A DNA stretch of 64,000 nucleotides from Nothopassalora personata (GCA_033816765.1 CM066291.1:2418001-2482000), one strand, 5' to 3'. Shown: positions 10,585 through 21,534, numbered from the stretch's first letter. The notes: generated by a model not told the origin, from the letters alone. Program-made: numbers and translations.

Positions 10585-13500
10585 TTAATGCTGTCTTTCG
10601 ATGGCTCCACGGCCGGTTTGCGTGAGGCCCATGGCATTTGCCGCAGTGTTCGCTTCCGTGACAGGGTCGAACATCTCTTCGTCTTGCAGGCTGGGACTGT
10701 GACTGCGGTCGCTGCCCTGATATGTATCCTCGCCATCGACGAGGGTTTCGCGCTTCCGATTCCACTTCAACCGGTCCATAAGCCCTGCATGCTTGACCTT
10801 GCTTCGTGCTGGGACAGGGTTGGCGTCCCCTTCACCTTCGTACCAAAGTGCAGGAACGAGAAGCCTGTAGGGTACTGTAGTACCAGCAGGGTTGTGTTGG
10901 TTCTTTTCCATGCACAAAGATATGTCCAATCCTCCTTCTAAATCGATGTGGCAAGCATCGAGATTTCCGTCTTCGCCAAACTTCGCCGCGGCTTTCTTGG
11001 CATCCTTAATGCTAAGATCTGTTGGTCGGCGGCGGAACGATGGTTGTCTCTCGCCTTGGAATGAGGGAAGCTTGTCGTTGGCCCCGGTCTCTGGAAAGTA
11101 GCTGCCATCGGAAGTATCCCGGCGCTGATCGAGGCTGCTAGCCCGTCGCATGCCGGGCTGCGCATTGCAAGGTCGCGTCTGCTCAGATGCCAGGCTCACT
11201 GGCGGATGGGTTCGATCTCTCCTAGAGCTTCCCGAGAAGCGTCGCACCAGTGCCGCCGGCCCACGGGTCAGACTCATAGTCCTCTTCATGCTGCCAGGCG
11301 GGTGACGACGATCTCTTCGTTCATCATCATAGAGACCATCAACTTCAGCGCCAAACGTGGCATCGCCAGCAGTGTCGAGCCTCTCCCTGACGGGCGTACT
11401 AGGTGGGGTTGATCCTGGTACGTACTCTCTGATGACACAAAAGTTTCTTCTTGGCAGGAGATGATTGTTGTTCCTCTTGCTTCCGTCAACATCATGAATG
11501 AACATCGGCATCATGTCCTCGTCTGTCTGCGCGTCCAGGTGATGGACTTTGTTACGCTTGTTCAACACGTCCGCCATGACCACAGGAGGAGGCGTATTGA
11601 CGATAGCGCTACTGATCACGTTCGGCATGTATCGGTGGTCGCGATCTTTGCTGATCCCAAGCTTCTTGCTGCTGTAGAACTGACCAATAGCACCAAGGTG
11701 AACATCGCCGCCAAGGATTGTGATTCGTACGCTCTTCTCAGCAGCAAGTTCCTGTAGTTCCTGGATGAACCAATTCCGCTCAGCTTTGTGGTGCTTAGCA
11801 GTCCAATGGTCGTCGAGATCGTCCAAGATCTCTAAACCGCCGTCGAACTTGTTTACAAAACCGCCAAGCATACCAGTCCGGCCAATAGCTTTGATAGGGT
11901 CCATGACTCGGCTCGTCAAGATATTTTCCAAAAAGTTCAGTCGCGGATATGCAATCGGAACTCCAAGTAAGACCAATAAGTGCTTCGTCTCGCCTTCCAC
12001 GATCTCTGCACGGCAACGATCAAAGACAGTATCGTATGTCTCTTGGCTCAGAATCTCGTCTCGCATCCGCTCTGTTCTGCAATCAAGGCCCAGGAGAGCG
12101 ACATTGCGGCCTAGCAACATGAAGACACTACGACTTAGCTCGTTGATATAGGGTCCGGGGCTCTTTCCAAGCAACCAACTTGGCTCCTCACGTTCAGTCT
12201 CGGCAGATAGCGATTGATGCTGGAACAGCATGTAGTACTTGAAAGCCACAGCACCAAGACCAGTAAACACTCTCGTGCTCATGAAATGATGAGGATAGCT
12301 GCCATAACCGTCAATGATATCGTGATCATCCCAGAGGTTCACCATTGGGATCTGAGAGTTCGCCATACTGAATAGACCCTGCGAGAACCACATGCAGTAC
12401 CGCTCGAGGTAGAACTGCTCAAGCTCCTCCTGCATGTCCGGGGTGAAATCAGCCGAATGCTTGTGCTCGGGATTCTTCGTCTGTAGCCATTCCCTAAACA
12501 GCTCAGTTTCCCGCATGGCAGCATCGTTGTAGATTTGATCTCCCCCACCAAGCATGACGTGGAACGGGCGGCTCTGATGGCGGTTGAGAACATCTCGCCA
12601 TAGAGGATCGGGACCGGAGAAAGCGTTGGAGTCCACGGATAGTGAAAAGCCATTGCACGAGTGGAACATGATGTTCATCGTCTGTCCGCGAGCTGGCACC
12701 CAGAAACCGACGGCGGGACCCTTGTTGACCCGGTATGCGATACGGCGTTGCGAAGAGGCCAGCTCGACTTCGATGTTGAAACGCCAGAAAGTGTGACCCT
12801 GCTCGGTGTGAAGGCGCGCGGCCTTCACATCACGATAGCGACCAGCCCGTTCACCATCTCTTTTCTTTGTGCGAGACTTGTCCACGAAGGATATATGCCG
12901 AGTATGCCTGCCGTCTGGACCTATGCTCCTCTGTGGACCCAAGACTGCAGGGCGAGTGGCAGAGTACAGGCCATCGTTGTTCTCTTCGCGGCTCAAGTCA
13001 ATATCACCGTCGAGTTCTTGTACGGGGCGTGCGAACAGAGTGCGGCCGGTCCTCGACAGCTTGACCTGGCCAGCCACCGGATCTTCACACTCCGGCGGTA
13101 GTTCGTGGCCACCTTCCACTAGGTGCTGTGGAGGCGGCCGTTGCAAATCAGCTGGCTGAGCGAACAGTCGTAGCGTTGGCGTTGAGGAGAGGTCAGACTG
13201 GTCATCCTCGGTGACGATCATGATGCTGCCACGCCAGATTTCCTTGCTCGAGGATCTGGTTGGCTTTGAACTGCGTGATGGCTGAGCTGCCTCTTTCCGC
13301 AGGCCAGTGTATCTGAGCAAGGGACCACACTTTAGAAATAGCCTGGGCTGAAATCCATTCGCTTGCTCTTCGTACGGGCCATCGTACTGCGCCATGTTCG
13401 GGACTGCCTTCGAGCCGCTGGAGCTGGATCGTCGATTATTCTCCCACCAAGCACCATCATCTTTCTGGCCAGCTGCAACCGTCTGCTCGAAATCTAGATC

Positions 13501-15243
13501 TTCCACTGTTAGCCGTGCGGTCTTTGCTTGCCGCCAATCTTCTAGAGGCTTGCTCGAGGCCTGGTACCTGCGATGCTCATGGCCGCTACGGTGGAATAGA
13601 CCACCGAACTTGTGATGTCTGCCATCTGGTACCACTGTGCCCTGGTCGGCTGATGTACCGAAAGCAACTTGTTCCTTTGCATGCTGTCCAGCAGCAGTCT
13701 GTGGCGGTATCGTGTACTTTACTGGATCCTTCGGGCCATTCTGTACGTCGGACGGGCGTACCGAGTCCGGATCGTGGTAGGCTTCTGCAGCTTGCCGGTC
13801 TTTTCTGCTGCCTTCCAGTCCACCAGTACGATCGCCTTGGAGCTGCTTCCGTGTGGCGTACTCATCTCGAAGAGGTGATCGCTTCTGCAGCTTCTTGCTA
13901 CCACTGCGACCAACGCCAGGCCCGTTCCGACCGCTATCGGATGAGTCCTGTGTCACCGGACTGACAGGAGAAGCTGCTGGCGCATTTTGCATAGAAGACT
14001 TTCGTCGCTCATATGCAGCCTTGCCTCTCTCGGCAGCACTGTCAGGACCAGAAATGGTAGCTCCGGTGAATGCTGCAGCCGCAGCGCCGGCAAATCCTGC
14101 ATCGCGAGCGCGATACTTGCCACTTGCAGTCCTGTTCAGGTCCGTGGAACCTCGCGGTGGTGCTTCTGCTGATGGTGGTAAGGGCGAGATCATTGCGCGT
14201 GCCTCGCGAGTATCGTCCGCTTCACGATGATACGGTCGAGGCTGATTAGCCATGGGTTGCGCGTAGCTCTGCTTCGGAGACTGCAGCTGTTCGTTCGGCA
14301 CCGGCGACGTCTTCAAGGCCTGGCTGGCCTCATGAAACTGCTGGATCGGCGAGTAGGGCTCCGAGACCTGCCTGTTCCTTTCTGCTTTGTGCTGCGAGCC
14401 GCTTGATCTCTTCGTGCCGTCACTAACCACCCTGCCCTTGTCACTACGCACGGGACCTGATCGCATCGGCTGCCGTTCTCCCATTGCGCTCGCCTGGCTG
14501 TTCTGCCTTGCTCTATGTTCTGCTTCTTCGGCCCGTGCTCGCTTGGCCTCCTTGCTCAAGTACTCGAGATTCTGTAGAGGACTGCGATCAGGCACGGAGC
14601 CTCTTCGGATCGGTTGCAACATGTTCGACGTGTTGCTCGCCTGCCGCGTCTTGACTGGTTGCGCTGGTTGGGCGGTGCCAGGTGAGAGCGGATCGGGGCT
14701 CCATGGCTTGTCTCGCACGTTAGTCGGGACGTAGTCTGGGTCGATGGTCGGAGGCGCTTTGTGCGCCGAGCCGGGCAGGCTCGTCTCGTTGACATGCTGA
14801 GTCTTGGCCAGATGGGCTGCTGACGTCGTCTCTGAATGCTGGTTGAGCACTTTTTGCACGCTCTTGGGTGGTATCTGGCTGTCCGCGGCACCCACGACTA
14901 CGGCCTCGCGGTTCTTCGTCGAAGCTGATCTGCCTACCCCATTCGTAGTCGGCACGAGCGGGTCGCCCTTCGTCTTGGTGGTGCGATCAGAGAAGGAGCG
15001 TCGTCTGCCGTGGCCGGAGTCGCGAGGAGGAGGAGGAGGAGGAGGAGGAGGAGGAGGAGGAGGAGGAGGAGGAGGAGGAGGAGGAGGAGGAGGCGGCGGT
15101 TCGTAGTATTGGTAGGGCCCTTTGTTGAGGCCATAGCTCTGATTGGCTTGTATGCGCGCCGTGGGTATGGGCGCGGCCTGCTCGAAGAAGCCCGTTTCTG
15201 GGTTGCGATTCCAGAGGCCGCTCTGCCTTCGATCGGTCGACAT
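10585..15243 (-). CDS. PhoD-like metallophosphatase, very large fungal type
   Basis: 1552 residues. The N-terminal 600 residues are low-complexity and Ser/Arg/Gln-rich, with a run of over 20 prolines at about 50-73. A PhoD-like phosphatase domain follows: MLGGGDQIYND (about 890-905), NLWDDHDIIDGYGSY (about 965-980, the metal-binding DDHD) and GGDVHLGAIGQF (about 1175-1187). These are the usual metal ligands of the PhoD/calcineurin-like fold, and the long disordered N-terminus is common in the fungal relatives. No signal peptide, so probably intracellular. Substrate not known; the family includes phosphodiesterases and alkaline phosphatases. The start at 15243 is the first ATG and precedes a plausible MSTDRRQSGLWNRNPETGFF. 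The frame stops at TAA 10585-10587 but continues open for another 179 codons. Confidence 0.85.
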   Translation of the reverse strand: MSTDRRQSGLWNRNPETGFFEQAAPIPTARIQANQSYGLNKGPYQYYEPPPPPPPPPPPPPPPPPPPPPPPPPRDSGHGRRRSFSDRTTKTKGDPLVPTTNGVGRSASTKNREAVVVGAADSQIPPKSVQKVLNQHSETTSAAHLAKTQHVNETSLPGSAHKAPPTIDPDYVPTNVRDKPWSPDPLSPGTAQPAQPVKTRQASNTSNMLQPIRRGSVPDRSPLQNLEYLSKEAKRARAEEAEHRARQNSQASAMGERQPMRSGPVRSDKGRVVSDGTKRSSGSQHKAERNRQVSEPYSPIQQFHEASQALKTSPVPNEQLQSPKQSYAQPMANQPRPYHREADDTREARAMISPLPPSAEAPPRGSTDLNRTASGKYRARDAGFAGAAAAAFTGATISGPDSAAERGKAAYERRKSSMQNAPAASPVSPVTQDSSDSGRNGPGVGRSGSKKLQKRSPLRDEYATRKQLQGDRTGGLEGSRKDRQAAEAYHDPDSVRPSDVQNGPKDPVKYTIPPQTAAGQHAKEQVAFGTSADQGTVVPDGRHHKFGGLFHRSGHEHRRYQASSKPLEDWRQAKTARLTVEDLDFEQTVAAGQKDDGAWWENNRRSSSSGSKAVPNMAQYDGPYEEQANGFQPRLFLKCGPLLRYTGLRKEAAQPSRSSKPTRSSSKEIWRGSIMIVTEDDQSDLSSTPTLRLFAQPADLQRPPPQHLVEGGHELPPECEDPVAGQVKLSRTGRTLFARPVQELDGDIDLSREENNDGLYSATRPAVLGPQRSIGPDGRHTRHISFVDKSRTKKRDGERAGRYRDVKAARLHTEQGHTFWRFNIEVELASSQRRIAYRVNKGPAVGFWVPARGQTMNIMFHSCNGFSLSVDSNAFSGPDPLWRDVLNRHQSRPFHVMLGGGDQIYNDAAMRETELFREWLQTKNPEHKHSADFTPDMQEELEQFYLERYCMWFSQGLFSMANSQIPMVNLWDDHDIIDGYGSYPHHFMSTRVFTGLGAVAFKYYMLFQHQSLSAETEREEPSWLLGKSPGPYINELSRSVFMLLGRNVALLGLDCRTERMRDEILSQETYDTVFDRCRAEIVEGETKHLLVLLGVPIAYPRLNFLENILTSRVMDPIKAIGRTGMLGGFVNKFDGGLEILDDLDDHWTAKHHKAERNWFIQELQELAAEKSVRITILGGDVHLGAIGQFYSSKKLGISKDRDHRYMPNVISSAIVNTPPPVVMADVLNKRNKVHHLDAQTDEDMMPMFIHDVDGSKRNNNHLLPRRNFCVIREYVPGSTPPSTPVRERLDTAGDATFGAEVDGLYDDERRDRRHPPGSMKRTMSLTRGPAALVRRFSGSSRRDRTHPPVSLASEQTRPCNAQPGMRRASSLDQRRDTSDGSYFPETGANDKLPSFQGERQPSFRRRPTDLSIKDAKKAAAKFGEDGNLDACHIDLEGGLDISLCMEKNQHNPAGTTVPYRLLVPALWYEGEGDANPVPARSKVKHAGLMDRLKWNRKRETLVDGEDTYQGSDRSHSPSLQDEEMFDPVTEANTAANAMGLTQTGRGAIERQH
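15025..15099. repeat. (GGA)n microsatellite encoding a polyproline run
   Basis: An uninterrupted GGA/TCC trinucleotide array of over 20 units in the PhoD-like gene, ending in a few GGC units. On the minus strand it encodes consecutive proline codons after YEPP. Such arrays change length easily, so allele length should vary between isolates. Confidence 0.9.
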
Positions 15244-16879
15244 GGCGGGTGGAGGAGCTTTCTATACAGTAAGTAGATTTTGCAGTAGGTGCAGCTCCGC
15301 TAGCGATCATAGCTCCAACAGCTAGCTTCCCATGCTCGTCGGCCAAATATCAGCCATCTATGTCACCAATCTTATCGATGGCGCATCAGTCGTCAATGCT
15401 GTCGATCAGCAGTCGCGTGTCCCGTATCCAACGGTCGCGTCAAGACATTGCAACGCAGAAGGAACATCAAGGCTCGAACGCTGCAGACAAGAAGCAGAGG
15501 AGGCTGGCAAGAATTACAGGGCGAAGGAGACGGACGGCAGTGCGAACAGGATTTCCCAGTCATCAGTCGTGTCGTGGATGGAGCCTCCGGTGGTGGCTGG
15601 GCAAGCTGCAGGACGCTCCGTTCCGTGCGGTGCGGGCGTCGAGAGAAAGTGTACTGCTGTATACATACAGTACGGCCTGCCATTCGCGCGTCACCTTCTG
15701 GTAGCCAGCGCTAAGCTCTACCTACCGCCCAGGATGGTCCATGAAAGCTTGTCCCCGTGGACATGCAGTCCAGCACGTGAATCGAACGGACGTACAGTAG
15801 TACAGTAAGATTTTGGTGTAACTTATTCCTAGCAGCCTCGACAACGCGATTTTCAACCGCTATTACGACACAACGTCAACACGTACGTACATATTATTCA
15901 TTTGAATAATAGTGCCGACGGCTAAGATCATAACGGTGTCGATAAAGTAGCTATTGTATAGCGCATTATGTCCTAAGTATAGGCTCGTAGACACAATGCG
16001 ATTTTGTCAAATACGATCTAATATATCGTGGAGACTTATATACGCGTATTATCTATTATTTATATATCGGAGATCCTTCTTTTACACTATCTCTTAATGC
16101 GCCCGGCTTTTATTTCTCGAAAATAATATTTGTTGTGTTGTTTCTTTCAAAAAGCTATGTTTGTCGTCTTCTCCAGAAATCGGGTATCGCGCACGGACAG
16201 GTCGTCCGAGTACTGTAGGTAGACGATACTATTGTCGATTTAGATAGAAGCGCCAAACGTACGCTCTCGAATGCAGTACTATCTGTAGCGATAGAGTAAC
16301 GTTACGATAGGGATATATACCTTCGACTAGAAGAGTTGTTGTCTGTATATAACGCGGAAATCGTAAGCACCAAAACAGCCCCATTTGGTCTCAGGCGTCG
16401 GGTCGCTATGATCAGGCTAATCCCTAGTGCCCGCATTCCTAGTACCCGCTCTCCCCGTACCGTCCAGCAATTCCAGCAGCGAGTCTGAGCCTGCTGAGGT
16501 AATTGATTTTAATGCCCACATCTCACCCGTATCGCGGTAGTGTGCCATACGATGAACCGTGGAGGCGAAATCGGGATACAATAAGTAAACCACCTTTTTG
16601 TCAGAACTAGCGTCGGACCTTCGGTCCCCGCGGACCCTTGTTTATGTCTACTGTATGCGTGACTGCATTGCGTGTCCTCTATCCCCCGGGGCACGCGTCC
16701 TTATTGTCACTGAAAGCTTCTTCGCACGACGAATCTGGCATGCCAGGCAGTGATTACGCGTTCACCGTCAAGATAGCATACTCCGACAGCGACGGCGACG
16801 GCGACGGTGGACGTGACGAGCATATAATAATTCTACACCACCCTGGACCAGACATTGGCGACAAGAGGCCCTTTTCACC
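15244..16879. other. intergenic between divergent PhoD-like and KEX2 genes, with a partly RIP-like patch
   Basis: The shared upstream region of two divergently transcribed genes. 15244-15800 has normal composition, and the 158-codon plus-strand frame there has no recognisable domain. 15835-16380 is richer in TA and CG with fewer CA/TG, like a small old repeat remnant, and includes an 18-bp palindrome at 15893-15910 (ATTATTCA TT TGAATAAT). 16390-16879 is the proximal KEX2 promoter, with a short CGACGG tandem run at 16788-16807. Confidence 0.5.
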
Positions 16880-19441
16880 ATGAAATTACTCTGGAGCCTT
16901 TTACCCCTGCTGGCGTCTGCGGCAGCACACAGCGCGCAGCAGAAATTCCATCACGATGCACACGACTATTACGCTGTACACCTGACCTCCAGCATACACC
17001 CCGAGACAGTCGCAAAACAGCTAGGCTTGGAATACCACGGACCATTTGAGGAGTTGAAGGACCACCACATATTCAAGGCGTTGGACAAGCACGAGCATGA
17101 CCTGATCAAGACACAAAAGAGCGACCTGAAGCGACGACGGCGGAAGCGAGAGCCCGGCGCCGAACTACCGCACGTGCTGGATCATGTACTATTGTCGGAC
17201 AAGCAGGACCTCAGTAAACGATTCCCACTGGAGAAGCGCATAATCCCAGCAGAGAGGCGCTATACATCATGCAAAGAAGCGCTCAGAGAGAAACGACAGA
17301 ACACCCAGTTCGAGCAGTCAGCACCCGACCCAAACGAAGTGCAGCGAGGAATCGAGATTGCGCGAAATCTAGGCATAGTAGACCCCATCTTCCAAGAGCA
17401 ATGGCACCTGCACAACACCATCGAAATTGGACACGACATCAATGTGACGGGTGTGTGGGCGCAGGGCATTACTGGCAAGAACAAGACGGTCTGCATCGTG
17501 GACGATGGACTGGACATGGATAGTGATGATCTCAAGGATAATTACTTCGCCGAGGGCAGCTGGGATTTCAACGAGCAGCTTCCGGACCCGAAACCACGAT
17601 TGTCGGATGACAAGCATGGCACCCGCTGTGCTGGTGAGATCTCCGCCGTGAGGAACAATGTTTGCGGTGTCGGTGTCGCATACGATGGCAAAGTGTCGGC
17701 CTGCAGAATCTTGGGCAAGGTCATCTCGGATGCGGAAGAAGCCAAGGCCATGAACTACAAAATGCAGGACAACCACATCTACTCGTGTTCATGGGGACCT
17801 CCTGACGATGGCAGGGCCATGGAACAGCCTGGAATTATCATCCGACGTGCAATGCTGAACGGCATCCAGAACGGTCGAGGTGGACTGGGCAGCATTTTTG
17901 TCTTCGCCATTGGTAACGGTGCGGCCAACGACGACAACTGCAACTTTGACGGCTACACGAACAGTATCTACTCTGTCAGTGTAGGCGGTATCGATCGCAA
18001 AGGCCTCCACCCTTACTACAGCGAGAAGTGCTCGGCACAGCTGGTGGTCACCTACTCTAGTGGCTCCGGCGATGCTATCCACACGACCGATGTCGGCAAA
18101 GATCTATGCTATGTCAACCACGGAGGCACATCGGCCGCTGGACCTCTTGTAGCTGGCATTTACTCACTTATGCTTGAGGTGAACGACAAGCTCTCATGGA
18201 GGGATATCCAGTGGATCACTATCATCACGGCCGTCGAGCTTGACCAGCCAGCCGAATACCAGATGAACGAAGCCATGAAGAAGAACTTCAGCCACCAGTT
18301 TGGCTACGGCAAGGCGGATGCCTATGCCATGGTCGAGCTTGCCAAGACGTGGGAGTCGGTAAAGCCACAAGCCTGGTTCTTCAGCCCCTGGCTACACGTC
18401 AAGCACCCGGTTCCGCAGGGTGAGCATGGTCTGGCGTCCAGCTTCGAGGTCACGGCAGACATGTTGAAGAAAGCCAATTTGGAGCGCGTAGAGCACGTCA
18501 CTGTTACGATGAATGTCGAACACACTCGTCGTGGTGATTTATCAGTAGAGCTTAAAAGTCCTACCGGCATGATCAGCCACATTGCCACGACCCGTCGCTC
18601 CGACGATGCCAACTCAGGATACGTCGACTGGACTTTCATGAGTGTCGCTCACTGGGGAGAGTCGGGTATCGGCGAATGGACTGTAGTTGTCAAGGACACC
18701 AACGTCAACGAGCATAGCGGGACGTTCACCGATTGGCATCTCAAGCTGTTCGGTGAGGCGATCGACGGCGAGAAGCAAGAGCTTCTGCCTCTTCCAAATG
18801 CAGACGACGATGACGACCATGATGTATATGAAACCATGACCGCTAGTGCTCACACGACCACGGTTGCGGTGCCCACCGAAACTGGCGAGCCCGCAGGCAA
18901 CCCAACTGATCATCCTGAGCGTCCCACGAAGCCTAAGCCGACCTCGTCCACTGTCACGCCAACGCCTACTCCCGATGTGGCCGAGGGTGAAGTCACCGAG
19001 CCTACCTCCACCTCCGACAGCAACCTCCTGCCACATATATTCCCAACCTTTGGCGTCAGCAAACGAACAGCAACCTGGATCTACGGCGCCCTGGCTCTCA
19101 TCATACTCTTCCTCTTCGGCCTCGGCATTTGGGCTTACATTTACCGCCGCAAGAAGCGCGTTGCACGCGATGACTTTGCATTCGAGATGGTCAACCAGGA
19201 AGATGCCAATGACGACAGCGCTGGGCTGCTCAGTGGTCATTCCAGCGGAAGGAAGAAGAGAGCGGGCGAGCTCTATGATGCGACTGCTGATTACTCTGAC
19301 GAGGCGGATGCTTTCGAGTTGGGTAGCGATGACGATGATGAGAGTGGGGACGAAAGGGGGAGGATGAGCGGTGGTGCACGGGCGAGACAGGAGAGGTATA
19401 GAGATGACGAACCCAGTCAAGAGGGCATAGACGTCAGGTAG
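16880..19441 (+). CDS. KEX2: kexin, Golgi subtilisin-like proprotein convertase
   Basis: 853 residues in one exon. Order: signal peptide (about 1-19, MKLLWSLLPLLASAAAHS); propeptide rich in dibasic sites (RRRRKR about 85-90, KR at several later points); peptidase S8 domain with Asp208 (IVDDGLD), His246 (KHGTRCAGE), oxyanion Asn346 (GNGAANDDN) and nucleophile Ser418 (HGGTSAAGP); P domain (about 480-620); Ser/Thr/Pro-rich linker; one membrane segment (about 733-756); acidic cytosolic tail with repeated DDDD. All catalytic residues and the type I topology match fungal kexins, which cut after Lys-Arg in the late Golgi to mature secreted enzymes, pheromone and toxin precursors. Start chosen because the signal peptide follows directly. 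Confidence 0.97.
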   Translation: MKLLWSLLPLLASAAAHSAQQKFHHDAHDYYAVHLTSSIHPETVAKQLGLEYHGPFEELKDHHIFKALDKHEHDLIKTQKSDLKRRRRKREPGAELPHVLDHVLLSDKQDLSKRFPLEKRIIPAERRYTSCKEALREKRQNTQFEQSAPDPNEVQRGIEIARNLGIVDPIFQEQWHLHNTIEIGHDINVTGVWAQGITGKNKTVCIVDDGLDMDSDDLKDNYFAEGSWDFNEQLPDPKPRLSDDKHGTRCAGEISAVRNNVCGVGVAYDGKVSACRILGKVISDAEEAKAMNYKMQDNHIYSCSWGPPDDGRAMEQPGIIIRRAMLNGIQNGRGGLGSIFVFAIGNGAANDDNCNFDGYTNSIYSVSVGGIDRKGLHPYYSEKCSAQLVVTYSSGSGDAIHTTDVGKDLCYVNHGGTSAAGPLVAGIYSLMLEVNDKLSWRDIQWITIITAVELDQPAEYQMNEAMKKNFSHQFGYGKADAYAMVELAKTWESVKPQAWFFSPWLHVKHPVPQGEHGLASSFEVTADMLKKANLERVEHVTVTMNVEHTRRGDLSVELKSPTGMISHIATTRRSDDANSGYVDWTFMSVAHWGESGIGEWTVVVKDTNVNEHSGTFTDWHLKLFGEAIDGEKQELLPLPNADDDDDHDVYETMTASAHTTTVAVPTETGEPAGNPTDHPERPTKPKPTSSTVTPTPTPDVAEGEVTEPTSTSDSNLLPHIFPTFGVSKRTATWIYGALALIILFLFGLGIWAYIYRRKKRVARDDFAFEMVNQEDANDDSAGLLSGHSSGRKKRAGELYDATADYSDEADAFELGSDDDDESGDERGRMSGGARARQERYRDDEPSQEGIDVR

Positions 19442-20353
19442 CGCATTGCTTGGCGCCATAGCGAGGCGCTTTGGGTAGGGCCTTGAGAGTATACCACAGC
19501 AGTATCAAGATACCATCAGCTGTGCACTGACACGTAATCCAATACTCGTAATGCTTCTGCAGGCGCCAGATCAAGATGCATTTTGTGCGCCTGCACACGC
19601 CTCATGCATGATGTCTGAATGCTGGTGTGCGGGATCTTCAAGATGGTGGTCGACAGCCATCGCTGGCTGCTTGCAGATGGAAGTTGAGCGAGAAAAGCTC
19701 GTCCAGCTGGTTCTGCACATATCTGTGCAGCATTGTATCAGTCGTTCCGGCAGCCATCTGTCGTCGGATGTGCCTCTCTAATCCTGCCATCAATTTACAT
19801 GTCGAGGGAGATGTTTTGTCAAGATAGGCAGTCAAACCCATGAAGAGCAACAAGATGGCGTATGTCTGTCAGCAGTACGTACGTGTCGACGGACTCTCAT
19901 CTTTCGCGGCGACGGTGATATGAGTGGTGGTTGCGAAAACGAAAGAGCATTATTGGTGAAGTCGAATCTGCGGGAGGCCCATTCCCCTGCAGTGCTTGGC
20001 GTTGTTGACATGGAAACGGGCGCCATGGAAGTGCGAGGTGGTCTCAGCGCCCCGGAGACAGTTTTATGTACGAAACGAGAGAACTCCTTGCTTCATTATT
20101 GACAATCTGATCGTGACCATCCCACCACCAGTATTTACGCAGGAGCCTTGAGGGATACTTGAACGCTTGGCGAGAAAGATACAAGACTATGGTACGTAAC
20201 GTGTTGCCCTTGGCCCCTCTTAGTCTTAGCAGAGACCCTGAAGCGCTGCGGGACAGCGTGATAAACACTTGGTGAACAGCGCTCGCCATCTATCCGCCTC
20301 CACAACACAGCCCAAAACACGACGTACACCACACCCCCAACACCACTAACACT
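19442..20353. other. intergenic, KEX2 3' flank and cdc4 upstream region
   Basis: No supported gene. 20270-20353 is a CA-rich, T-poor leader (ACACCACACCCCCAACACC style) typical of a 5' UTR just before the ATG of a highly expressed fungal gene. Confidence 0.55.
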
Positions 20354-20912
20354 ATGGGCGATCAGGCACAAAGCACCAACTTCAAGGAGGCCTTCTCACT
20401 CTTCGACAAGCGCGGAACCGGTCGCGTGCAGATCGACTCCCTCGGCGACCTCCTCCGAGCATGTGGCCAGAACCCAACCCTCGCTGAGATCAAGGATCTC
20501 GAGCACTCAGTGGGCGGAGACTGTAAGACGTCCATCCCCCATCTCCTGCAATCCGAGTCTGCGCGACCGATCGGACACTAACGGATCGCCATCAGTCGAT
20601 TTCGACGCCTTCACACGCGTCCTCAACCGACCAGGCGGCTTCCGCGACCCAGGCGAGCCCGAAGAATACTGCCGCGGCTTCCAAGTCTTCGACAAGGATC
20701 TGACCGGCTTCATCGGCGTGGGACAGTTCCGATACATCCTCACCAATCTCGGCGAGAAGATGAGCGACGAGGAGGTGGATGAGCTGTTGAAGGCAGTGGA
20801 TACGAGCAGCGGCGAGCTGAACTACATGGGTAAGGCAGGCCAAGTCCCACAGAGAGTAGAGTGCGATACTGACGAGGGAGCAGATATGGTCAAGATGATA
20901 CTCCAGAACTAG
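20354..20912 (+). CDS. cdc4: myosin essential light chain, Cdc4/Mlc1 type
   Basis: Three exons rebuilt by eye: 20354-20522, 20596-20829 and 20884-20912. Intron 1 (73 bp) runs GTAAGA to CAG with a CACTAAC branch; intron 2 (54 bp) runs GTAAGG to CAG with a CTGAC branch. The joined protein is 143 residues, as expected for the family. It is a calmodulin-fold protein with [12 protein letters not shown] (first EF-hand, Ca ligands degraded), [18 protein letters not shown], then [27 protein letters not shown] and a C-terminal [11 protein letters not shown]. These blocks match fission yeast Cdc4, the light chain on the IQ motifs of type II and type V myosins in the contractile ring. The single-frame reading without introns stops early, so the splicing is needed. 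Confidence 0.93.
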
Positions 20913-21534
20913 AGAGCACGCGACACTTCCAGACTGGTTTACATGGCATTATGAGCGAGGACGGCGTTTAGAGCGGGTTTGCACATCTGGGATAGGAGCA
21001 CGATTATCCTAGAGGCTTGCACGGGAGTTGACTCTTGCAGGAGTGACGAGCTGAGCGATGCGCGCCGTACATTCTGAGATACTGCACGAATACGAATGTT
21101 CAGAGAAGCCCTCCGTGAGGCCAAGCGACTGTGATACTAGCAATCGTTCAGATGAGCTAGGCCAGCTCCACGGAGCATGCTAATGGGCAGTGGTGTCGAA
21201 AAGCGCGTCGCAACGCAGCGCTTCCCGTCTCAAAAGTTCATCAGTAGCATTGACATGGATGGCCATGAAGAAGGGCGTCGAATGCATGACGCGCTGTTGC
21301 GGTTTGTAACGCATCACAGAAGTTGGAGGAGCTTTGGGCACAACAGTATCAGCCGCAAAGAAGACCAATGTTATCAGGGAGTATGCCGATTGCATGACGC
21401 GCCTCATTGCGTATTCTATGCTAACTACCTGCGCGCCGCAAATACTAGAACCCAGTGTGGCAGCCTGCTCCTCTCACAGCCTCCACCGGGGCTTGGTACC
21501 CGAACAACGGCAAGATTCTCCAAGCACTTTACCT
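20913..21534. other. intergenic between convergent genes
   Basis: The 3' flanks of the cdc4-like gene (plus) and the unknown two-exon gene (minus). Short frames on both strands look random. Nothing else seen. Confidence 0.5.

Noticed and set aside
10540..10600. An intron removing the TAA in the PhoD-like gene
   Set aside because: I looked for a GT donor and AG acceptor keeping the frame; candidates lack a fungal-type donor (GTRNGT) and a branch site. Not fully excluded.
14804..15346. Polyglycine, polyarginine, polyleucine and polyserine frames around the GGA array
   Set aside because: All are other-frame readings of the (GGA)n microsatellite inside the PhoD-like gene.
15332..15808. 158-codon plus-strand frame upstream of the PhoD-like gene
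   Set aside because: No recognisable domain, composition of random text, and it overlaps several other frames of similar length in a divergent upstream region.
18614..19459. 281-codon frame antisense to KEX2
   Set aside because: Lies wholly opposite a conserved KEX2 coding region; no domain; a shadow of the GC-rich third codon positions.
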